This document shows, piece after piece, positions 56,244 to 64,000 of a stretch of DNA of 64,000 bases (the first letter of the stretch is position 1; every line of letters begins with the position of its first letter). The DNA lies in NCBI RefSeq assembly GCF_022227845.1, contig NZ_JAJNQN010000016.1, positions 1 to 64,000 of the forward strand, in the 5' to 3' direction. A program made the translations under genes and the position numbers. The notes beneath the pieces were generated by a model, which was not told the origin of the DNA, made no database searches, and saw only the letters and a program-made list of their open reading frames with translations. Source of the DNA: Ectothiorhodospira lacustris. GTDB taxonomy: Bacteria; Pseudomonadota; Gammaproteobacteria; Ectothiorhodospirales; Ectothiorhodospiraceae.

Positions 56244-57292
56244 GCGTCGACGGCGGAGGTGGAGGTGGTGTCCATCCGATACTCAATGGCCCCGAACCAG
56301 CCGAGTCCCTCGTAGGTTTCATAGCCCGGGGTTCGAGCGAAGGCCACCAAGCGGCCGTCGCCGATATCCACCCCCTTGCTTCGGGTGCCGGGGTTGAGTG
56401 GATAGCGCTCCTCAAGGGAGTGCCGGCCCTGTGAATCGGCGATGATGCGATGTCGGGCGTCCAGCAGCATCACGCGGCTGCGGTTGCGTTCTGCATCATC
56501 CAGGGCCACGCCGGATACGATGGTCTGCGCCTGGGGCGCCCAGTTGAAGAAGATGCCCAGGACTCCCAGGGGAGTGCCGTGTGTCTCGCCCTTGCTGCGA
56601 ATGGCCGTGGCATAGGTGGCGGTGGGGGCATCATCCAGTGCGGGATTGATTTCGATGTCGGCAACCGCGTACTGATCTCCATGGCGAGTTGCCATGGCAT
56701 TTCGGAACCACTGGGTCGAGGAGACGTCGCCGCCCAGGACCGAGGGGTAGGTGTCGGGGCGCCCGTGTGCGATCACCCGGCCGTTGCAGTCGGCCACCCA
56801 CAGGTCCAGATAGACCGTGTAGGAACGTAATATGGTGGCCAGGCGATCGCAGGCAAAGGCTTGCAGGTTGGGGTCTGAAGGGTTTTCCGCCAGCGCCACG
56901 AGTGCCCCTTCCGTGGCCCACCATCGCACATCGCAGGAGCGCTCATAGAGGTTACGGTCGATGAGTTCCACCACATTCAGGGCCAGGTCGGTGAAGCGTC
57001 GACCTCGCAGTTCGCTGCTCATTCGGTGGCCGGCCTCCTGGATGTGGCTGGCGTACAGGTCTACATCTTCACGGAAATCCGCGGCGATCTGATTGATGCG
57101 GGTGGATACACTGCTGATTTCCTGGGCGACGACGCCGAATCCCGCCCCGGCCGGGCCGGCCCGTGCGGCTTCAATACGCGCATTCAGGGCCAGGATCTGG
57201 GTCTGGCGCATGATCTTTTCGATCAGGCCGACCTTGTCGCGGCTGGTTTCCGAGAGTTCATAGGCCAGCTTGAGTATGCTGTTATCCTGCAT
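56213..57292 (-). CDS. Soluble MCP-tip/Cache protein with reversed domain order
   Basis: The 359-residue protein starts with the methyl-accepting chemotaxis signalling tip (QTQILALNARIEAARAGPAG, about residues 31-50, then FGVVAQEIS) and continues into a Cache-like sensor (about 110-345; DLWVADCNGRVIAHGR, IFFNWAPQAQTIV). Usual receptors put the sensor first and span the membrane; this one has no span and a short hairpin arm. It might form heterodimers in chemoreceptor arrays or act as a cytoplasmic sensor. It is downstream of the YjfB-like motility gene on the same strand. Confidence 0.8.
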   Translation of the reverse strand: MQDNSILKLAYELSETSRDKVGLIEKIMRQTQILALNARIEAARAGPAGAGFGVVAQEISSVSTRINQIAADFREDVDLYASHIQEAGHRMSSELRGRRFTDLALNVVELIDRNLYERSCDVRWWATEGALVALAENPSDPNLQAFACDRLATILRSYTVYLDLWVADCNGRVIAHGRPDTYPSVLGGDVSSTQWFRNAMATRHGDQYAVADIEINPALDDAPTATYATAIRSKGETHGTPLGVLGIFFNWAPQAQTIVSGVALDDAERNRSRVMLLDARHRIIADSQGRHSLEERYPLNPGTRSKGVDIGDGRLVAFARTPGYETYEGLGWFGAIEYRMDTTSTSAVDAHTENMASRS

Positions 57293-57453
57293 GAAGGACT
57301 CCCACTCCCGCAGTATTGTCTTTGATGGTCAAGAGGGCGTGTACCCGTAGGCCGGGGTTTTCGAGGGGGCGCCATGATACAGGGAGTCTGCCGTGAAAAG
57401 CCATGCCCACCGGGGGATGTGACCCACCTGTGGGCAGGGACTGCCTGAAATGC

Positions 57454-57651
57454 TCAGGCCGTGGTATTGATGATGGTACCCACGTTGGCGGGGAGTGCGG
57501 CACTGCTCACGTCCGGCAATGCCTCCACCAGGGCCAGGGCACCCTGGGCCTGCGTGTCGATGGCCTTTTTGAGCACCGCCGTGCCGACGTCCTGAGCGAG
57601 CTGCTGCTGGGACATCCGGGTGGCCAGACTGGCGATTGCGTTGACGTCCAT
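57454..57651 (-). CDS. YjfB-like putative motility protein
   Basis: The 65-residue protein starts MDVNAIASLATRMSQQQL and ends LPANVGTIINTTA, which I recognise as the YjfB family of small putative motility proteins. The ATG at 57651 is preceded by AGGTG on the minus strand. A FliA-type promoter lies 61 bases upstream of the start. The role of the family is unclear. Confidence 0.8.
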   Translation of the reverse strand: MDVNAIASLATRMSQQQLAQDVGTAVLKKAIDTQAQGALALVEALPDVSSAALPANVGTIINTTA

Positions 57652-57711
57652 AATGAACACCTTTGGGTTTTGCGTGAATGTCCGAGGCGCCTGCAAGGCT
57701 CCTCAGTCAGT

Positions 57712-57738
57712 AGATCGGCTGATTGGGCGCAGACTTTA
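57712..57738 (-). promoter_or_regulatory. Sigma-28 (FliA) promoter of the YjfB-like gene
   Basis: On the minus strand TAAAGTCT (57738-57731) is followed after exactly 11 bases by GCCGATCT (57719-57712). The consensus is TAAAGTTT-N11-GCCGATAA, so 13 of 16 positions match. It places the small gene, and perhaps the MCP/Cache gene after it, in the late flagellar regulon. Confidence 0.85.
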
Positions 57739-57822
57739 ATTTAAATTTTCTGAACAATGCCGTTCGATAACCGCCGGGGTGGGCTTGGCAAGGCATCGCC
57801 CGGCTTATCTCGGGGATGAATC

Positions 57823-58236
57823 GTGTTGCAGATATCCAGTAGTGTGGCCCTGGGCGAGTGGGAAATCGAACTGACTCAGATCCGGGCCCAGGGTGCCGGG
57901 GGGCAGAACGTAAACAAGGTGTCCTCCGCCGTACATCTTCGTTTTGACATCCCCGGATCCAGCTTGCCAAGGGTGTACAAGGACCGGCTGTTGCAACGCG
58001 CCGATCAGCGGATCAGCAAGGAGGGGGTGGTGATCATCAAGGCGCAGCGTTTTCGCACCCTGGAGCAGAACCGGGAAGATGCCCTCGCCCGTCTGAAGGA
58101 TCTGATCCTGGACGTCATGAAGCCGGTCAAGATACGCAAGGCGACGCGGCCCACTCTGGCCTCAAAGCGGCGGCGTCTGGAGGGCAAGATTCAGCGTGGC
58201 AGGACCAAGGCCCTGCGGGGCAAGGTGGAGCCTTAG
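57823..58236 (+). CDS. arfB: Alternative ribosome-rescue factor B (peptidyl-tRNA hydrolase)
   Basis: ArfB hydrolyses peptidyl-tRNA on ribosomes stalled at mRNA ends. The 137-residue protein has the GGQ motif in RAQGAGGQNVNKVSSAVHLR and the basic C-terminal tail (RPTLASKRRRLEGKIQRGRTK) that enters the mRNA channel. The start is GTG 57823, with GGGGA upstream. With prfC and hflX it adds to the translation-rescue genes in this window. Confidence 0.93.
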   Translation: MLQISSSVALGEWEIELTQIRAQGAGGQNVNKVSSAVHLRFDIPGSSLPRVYKDRLLQRADQRISKEGVVIIKAQRFRTLEQNREDALARLKDLILDVMKPVKIRKATRPTLASKRRRLEGKIQRGRTKALRGKVEP

Positions 58237-58243
58237 AGGCTGG

Positions 58244-58549
58244 TCAGGGCAGCCGGTGCTGTTCCAGCAGGGCCTCGCGGATCCGGCCCGACAGGGGGGC
58301 GCCCGCCATGGTCATGATGACGGGGTGGATGTCCGTGGCTTCGTCATTGAGTACCGGCAGGGTGAAGGTGCGCAGCACCCGTCGGTGGGGCTCGCCATGC
58401 TGGTCCGGCTGGATCACATGTTCGCCATCCATCTGGCCCACCACCACCCGGGGGCCGGCCTCCAGGATCTCGATCACTTCGCAGTGAATGCCGTCCACCA
58501 TGGCCTCGCGGCCGATCAGGGATTCCAGAAGTTTGAGCAGGTCTTTCAT
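58244..58549 (-). CDS. Hypothetical protein, 101 aa
   Basis: I do not recognise this protein. It has an N-terminal amphipathic helix (MKDLLKLLESLIG), a beta-rich middle (GIHCEVIEILEAGPRVVVGQ), and a C-terminal ALLEQHRLP tail; there is no signal peptide or membrane span. It ends seven bases from arfB. On its strand TATACT lies eight bases before the ATG, so the mRNA could be leaderless. Confidence 0.6.
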   Translation of the reverse strand: MKDLLKLLESLIGREAMVDGIHCEVIEILEAGPRVVVGQMDGEHVIQPDQHGEPHRRVLRTFTLPVLNDEATDIHPVIMTMAGAPLSGRIREALLEQHRLP

Positions 58550-58651
58550 GGCGGTCAGTATACTCGATGTCAGGGGCCGGCCCGAGGGTCCGGCCCGGCG
58601 TCATGATGTGGTAGGCGTACTATACCCTTGCCGTTCATAGGTGATCATTGC

Positions 58652-59245
58652 ATGAAATGGGAAATACTCAAGCTCCAGGACCTGTATCGGGGTTTCTTTC
58701 ACCTGCGGCATCTGCGTCTGTCCCATGGCCGCTTTGAAGGCGGGGAACCGATGGTCGTCGATCGGGAGCTCCTGGATCGGGGCCATGCCGCCGGGGTCTT
58801 GCCCTATGATCCGGTGCGCGACGAGGTGTTGCTGGTGGAGCAGTTCCGGGTGGGTGCGATTGAGTCGCCCCATGGTCCCTGGCTGATGGAGATCATCGCT
58901 GGTTTGATCGATGCGGGTGAACGGGCCGAATCAGTGGCGCGGCGGGAGGCCCTGGAAGAGGCGGGTTGTCATCTGGACGAACTGGTGCATGTGCACGACT
59001 ATTACGCCACACCGGGTAGTTCCACGGAGCGGATTTCCCTGTTCGTGGCGCGGGCGGATCTGTCCGGCGCCGGGGGGATTCATGGTCTGGCCCATGAGGG
59101 AGAGGAGATCCGGGTGCATGTGCTGCCCGCGGAAGAGGCCTTTGACCAGCTGGATCGGATGCAGGTGGACACCGCCATGACCATCATCGCACTGCAGTGG
59201 CTGCGACTGAACCGGGAGGGCCTGCGGGAGCGCTGGGGCGGGTAG
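58652..59245 (+). CDS. nudF: ADP-ribose pyrophosphatase (Nudix)
   Basis: The 197-residue protein has a perfect Nudix box, GLIDAGERAESVARREALEE followed by AG, and the N-terminal beta-rich domain and C-terminal helix of NudF/YffH-type ADP-ribose hydrolases (LYRGFFHLRHLRLSH, YATPGSSTERISLF). The ATG at 58652 has AGGTGAT upstream. It ends in a hairpin shared with convergent acs. Confidence 0.88.
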   Translation: MKWEILKLQDLYRGFFHLRHLRLSHGRFEGGEPMVVDRELLDRGHAAGVLPYDPVRDEVLLVEQFRVGAIESPHGPWLMEIIAGLIDAGERAESVARREALEEAGCHLDELVHVHDYYATPGSSTERISLFVARADLSGAGGIHGLAHEGEEIRVHVLPAEEAFDQLDRMQVDTAMTIIALQWLRLNREGLRERWGG

Positions 59246-59250
59246 GAAGC

Positions 59251-59279
59251 CGCCCTTCTCCTGTTGCGGGAGAAGGGCG
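59251..59279. terminator. Bidirectional hairpin between nudF and acs
   Basis: CGCCCTTCTCC (59251-59261) and GGAGAAGGGCG (59269-59279) form a perfect 11-base stem. It resembles the CCCTTCTCC REP-like arms at 42710. It lies between convergent genes and has no U-run on either strand. Confidence 0.6.
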
Positions 59280-59290
59280 GGGATGCCTGC

Positions 59291-61234
<1,944 letters not shown>

Positions 61235-61391
61235 GGGTTCCTCCTCAAAAAGACATTTGAAACATCGCCAACCGCCATCGGGGTCGGCAGAAATCCTGTT
61301 CCCGGGTCTCTACGGACTGTGCTGTCTGTGTCTTGTCGCTGTGTGTCGACCCTGGATGCCTGGTTCCGGTCACGGCCTGCAACGGCGCTAT

Positions 61392-61405
61392 TTATTCCAG
61401 AATAA
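61392..61405. promoter_or_regulatory. 14-base palindrome upstream of acs
   Basis: TTATTC-CA-GAATAA is a perfect inverted repeat 158 bases before the acs start, in the only AT-rich part of the 215-base gap. It may be an operator; the regulator is unknown. The rest of the gap shows no gene. Confidence 0.3.
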
Positions 61406-61449
61406 CCCGAGCTTATTGTTGCTGCCACATTCCTGTGCGGTTGCGCACC

Positions 61450-62490
61450 TTATTGGAGCAAAAAACCGGCGACGCGCCGGCCCGTCGTGCTCTGGATGAT
61501 CCGCACCATCTTGAATGCCTCCCGCAACCGTTGCCGATCTTCCTGCGACAACGTGTCGACAGCGACCCGGTTATCTGCCTTTCGGCCCTGTTCCAGGCAG
61601 CGCACTTGGTGCTGGGCCCGCAACAAGGTAATGCAGTCCCAAGCCGCCGTCAGGTCCCGTCCGCCGGCCTCGCTGAGGCGTCCCGAGTCGACGGCTGCCT
61701 GGAGTCGTTCCCGTGTACCCAGCACCATCACTCCGTCCGCCAGGGCCAGCAGGCGGGCCAGGCTGACGATGGGCAAGATGCCGACACGCTTGATATTCAG
61801 CAGCGGCGCTTGTCGGGTTAGTACCGTCAGCCAGTCGCCGGGTAGCCGGCGCGGCGGGCGATCGTGCAGGGCTTCCACGGCCAGTGCCGCCATGAATCCG
61901 GCGTTGTGCCGGGTCAAGGCCAGGATGCGGCGGCGCAAACGCTCAAGCAGATCGGCTTCCCCATGAATACAGCGCAGATCCAGGAAGTTTTGCGCCAGCA
62001 TCACGGATTTTCGTTCCGGTTGTTCGATCCACTGCTTGAAGTCGCTCTCCCAGGTATCCAGCGGCTGGCGCCACTTCGGGTTGCGGGCCATCACTTCTCC
62101 CGAGCAGAGGACGAAGCCGCAAGCATCCAGCCCCGTGGTCACCTGTTCCGCCAACTGGTCGAAATACCCTGACACTCCCCGGTCGGCAGGTCCGGACAGG
62201 ATCAGGGCATTGTCCTGATCCGTGTGTACGGTCTGTTCCCGTCGCCCCTGTGATCCGCAGGCCACCCAGGCGTAGGGCATGGGGGCCGGACCCAGGGAGA
62301 CCTCTGCCAGATGGATGAAACGTCCCGTGAAGGCATCTGCCAGGTCCGAGATGATGTGTCCCAGTTCGTCGGCGTTCACGCCGGCGCGGATCAGCTGTAT
62401 CTGCAATGCCGGGAGCCGATGGCCTAGTTGCTCAAGGTCATGTCGTGTCTCAGCCTCCTTGACCTGGCTGATCAGGGTCTGTACGTCCAT
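61450..62490 (-). CDS. DUF294 nucleotidyltransferase-like protein (no CBS)
   Basis: The 346-residue protein has a GlnD-like nucleotidyltransferase motif (CGSQGRREQTVHTDQDNAL near residue 100) and a C-terminal DUF294_C helical domain. Relatives beside acs/actP usually have N-terminal cyclic-nucleotide-binding and CBS domains, which are missing here; the N-terminal 85 residues are helical only. ATG 62490 is chosen, with GGAAG upstream. The role is probably in controlling the acetate system; the substrate is unknown. Confidence 0.82.
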   Translation of the reverse strand: MDVQTLISQVKEAETRHDLEQLGHRLPALQIQLIRAGVNADELGHIISDLADAFTGRFIHLAEVSLGPAPMPYAWVACGSQGRREQTVHTDQDNALILSGPADRGVSGYFDQLAEQVTTGLDACGFVLCSGEVMARNPKWRQPLDTWESDFKQWIEQPERKSVMLAQNFLDLRCIHGEADLLERLRRRILALTRHNAGFMAALAVEALHDRPPRRLPGDWLTVLTRQAPLLNIKRVGILPIVSLARLLALADGVMVLGTRERLQAAVDSGRLSEAGGRDLTAAWDCITLLRAQHQVRCLEQGRKADNRVAVDTLSQEDRQRLREAFKMVRIIQSTTGRRVAGFLLQ

Positions 62491-62651
62491 CCGTCTCGTC
62501 TTCCGGGCTGGTGCGGGGAAACCCCGTATCATGCCCATCCGACGTCATTCTGGCCATCAGTCCGGCCAGGCTTTCAACAAGGAATCTGTGCTGGAGTCAC
62601 GCCTTACGGAATGATTCCAGCGCAGACATCTTGATCCGGTTTCGGTGCGAA

Positions 62652-62674
62652 GGGGACCCGCGGCGCGGGTCCCC
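62652..62674 (-). terminator. Hairpin after actP
   Basis: GGGGACCCGC (62652-62661) and GCGGGTCCCC (62665-62674) form a perfect 10-base stem with a three-base loop 15 bases after the actP stop. There is no U-run, so part of the transcripts may continue into DUF294. The rest of the 199-base gap holds a second hairpin (CTGGAGTCA 62591-62599 with TGATTCCAG 62612-62620) and no gene. Confidence 0.6.
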
Positions 62675-62689
62675 CGGTTGGTTACAAGA

Positions 62690-64000
62690 TCAGGCGGTGT
62701 CGGCACGCGGTACGCGCACGCTCTCCACCAGGGCCTGGATTTCCTTCGGCGGCGGGGCCGTCAGTTTGCAGACGATCAGCGCCACGGTGACGTTGAGCAC
62801 CGCACCGATGGTACCGAAGCCCTGGGGCGAGATGCCCAGGATCCAGCCGCTGGCGTTGTCGGCCAGCAGGTTGGTGCCCGGAATGAAGAACCAGCCTTTG
62901 TACAGGAAGATGTAGACCAGGGTGCTGATCAGGCCGGTGAGCATGCCGGCGATGGCGCCTTCCTTGTTCATCCGCTTGTAGAAGATGCCCATCATCAGCA
63001 CGGGGAACAGGGAGGAGGCCGCCAGACCGAAGGCCAGCGCCACCACCTCGGCCGCAAAGCCCGGCGGATTAAGCCCCAGGTAGCCGGCCAGGAGGATGGC
63101 GCCCGCCATGGAGATGCGTCCCGCCATGAGCTCGTTCTTCTCCGAGATCTTGGGCATGAACACCCCCTTGAGCAGGTCATGGGAGATGGCCGAGGAGATG
63201 GCCAGCAACAGACCCGCCGCAGTAGACAAGGCCGCCGCGATACCACCGGCCGCCACCAGTGCGATCACCCAGTTGGGCAGACTGGCGATTTCCGGGTTGG
63301 CCAGCACCATGATGTCACGGTCCAGGCGTACCAGTTCATTGCCCTGCAGGTTGTCTTCGGTTGCGAAGGCCGGCGGGTTGCCCTGATTGTAGTACTGGAT
63401 ACGGCCGTCATCGTTCTTGTCTTCGAACACCAAAAGGCCGGTGTTTTCCCAGGTGCGCATCCATTCCGGACGCTCGTCGTAGACCATGGCCTCGCTGGTA
63501 TTGCCCACCCCGCCGGGGTAGAGGGTGTTCACCAGGTTGTACATGGCCATGGCACCCACGGCCGGAGCGGTGGTGTAGAGCAGGGCGATGAAGATCAGGG
63601 CCCAACCGGCGGACTTACGGGCGTCACGCACGCGGGGTACGGTGAAGAAACGGATGATGACGTGGGGCAGACCGGCGGTACCGATCATCAGCGCCATGGT
63701 CAGCAGGAACATGTTGAGGGTACTGAAGGTGGCGTTGGTGGTGTACTCGGCAAAGCCCAGATCCACCATCATGCCGTCCAGTGCCTGCAGCAGGTAACGG
63801 CTGTCGTCACCGGAGAGGGTGGCGCCCAGACCGGTCTGAGGCAGGAAGTGGCCGGTGAGTTGGATGGAGATGAACACCGCAGGCACGGTGTAGGCGAAGA
63901 TCAGCACCACGTACTGGGCGATCTGGGTATAGGTGATCCCCTTCATGCCGCCGAGTACGGCGTACACGAACACGATACTCATACCGGCGATCAGGCCCCA
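62690..64000 (-). CDS. actP: Acetate permease ActP-like sodium:solute symporter (5' part beyond window)
   Basis: The frame stays open to the window edge, so the N-terminus is missing. The visible 437 residues include several membrane spans and the SSS-family region (GLPHVIIRFFTVPRVRDARKS, AGGIAAALSTAAGLLLAISS with the sodium-binding Ser). Extended loops with acidic residues (EDKNDDGRIQYYNQG) are found in ActP-like cation/acetate symporters of this type. The placement before DUF294 and acs supports acetate or short-chain acid uptake. Confidence 0.88.
   Translation of the reverse strand, partial: WGLIAGMSIVFVYAVLGGMKGITYTQIAQYVVLIFAYTVPAVFISIQLTGHFLPQTGLGATLSGDDSRYLLQALDGMMVDLGFAEYTTNATFSTLNMFLLTMALMIGTAGLPHVIIRFFTVPRVRDARKSAGWALIFIALLYTTAPAVGAMAMYNLVNTLYPGGVGNTSEAMVYDERPEWMRTWENTGLLVFEDKNDDGRIQYYNQGNPPAFATEDNLQGNELVRLDRDIMVLANPEIASLPNWVIALVAAGGIAAALSTAAGLLLAISSAISHDLLKGVFMPKISEKNELMAGRISMAGAILLAGYLGLNPPGFAAEVVALAFGLAASSLFPVLMMGIFYKRMNKEGAIAGMLTGLISTLVYIFLYKGWFFIPGTNLLADNASGWILGISPQGFGTIGAVLNVTVALIVCKLTAPPPKEIQALVESVRVPRADTA

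Overview
The window looks like a chromosomal segment of a GC-rich gammaproteobacterium. Gene content and order (hfq-hflX-hflK-hflC-DUF2065-hisZ-purA, rnr-rlmB-rpsF-rpsR-DUF2232-rplI-dnaB-alr, ppiA-lpxH next to cysS-folD, metZ instead of metB) fit the Chromatiales/Ectothiorhodospiraceae-Pseudomonas side of the class. I cannot fix the genus. Most genes are housekeeping; no plasmid, phage, insertion sequence or CRISPR is visible. The one clear mobile element is an intein with a homing endonuclease inside dnaB.

Layout. 0-9 kb: central carbon genes (ppc and glgA overlapping on the minus strand, divergent pgi, a DASS-family transporter, fbp). 9-16 kb: queG divergent from a plus-strand run nnr-tsaE-amiC-mutL-miaA. 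16-23 kb: hfq, hflX, hflK, hflC, a DUF2065 protein, hisZ, purA. 23-24.5 kb: an SDR oxidoreductase, a possible 30-residue membrane peptide and tRNA-Leu(CAG) with a textbook promoter and terminator. 24.6-34.3 kb: rnr, rlmB, the S6/S18/L9 ribosomal operon, intein-bearing dnaB and alr. 34-40 kb: an EAL-HDOD protein, a SAM-II riboswitch with terminator before metZ, a MOFRL-type glycerate kinase and an HDOD-GAF protein. 40-47 kb: lpxH, ppiA, cysS, folD, a probable leucine attenuator leader, leuA, a family-4 uracil-DNA glycosylase and rimI. 47-52 kb: two hybrid histidine kinases converging with overlapping 3' ends. 52-54.2 kb: a four-gene set made of an exported Arg/Glu-rich protein, an ECF-type sigma factor, a single-span membrane protein and a DUF3106 protein. 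54-59 kb: prfC, a stand-alone RAM protein, a soluble MCP-tip/Cache protein, a YjfB-like motility protein behind a sigma-28 promoter, arfB, a hypothetical gene and nudF. 59-64 kb: acs, a CBS-less DUF294 nucleotidyltransferase-like gene and the 3' part of actP on the minus strand.

The most rewarding places are the metZ leader (SAM-II aptamer whose conserved 3' strand is shared with an antiterminator), the dnaB intein (inserted in the Walker A loop, with an HTH between its LAGLIDADG motifs), the sigma/DUF3106 gene set (the best candidate for an undescribed envelope-sensing system), the leuA leader peptide, and the FliA-type promoter of the YjfB-like gene, which implies a motile host.

All calls come from reading the sequence and from memory of protein families. 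No database search was run, so names of families are recognition calls and the regulatory sites are predictions.
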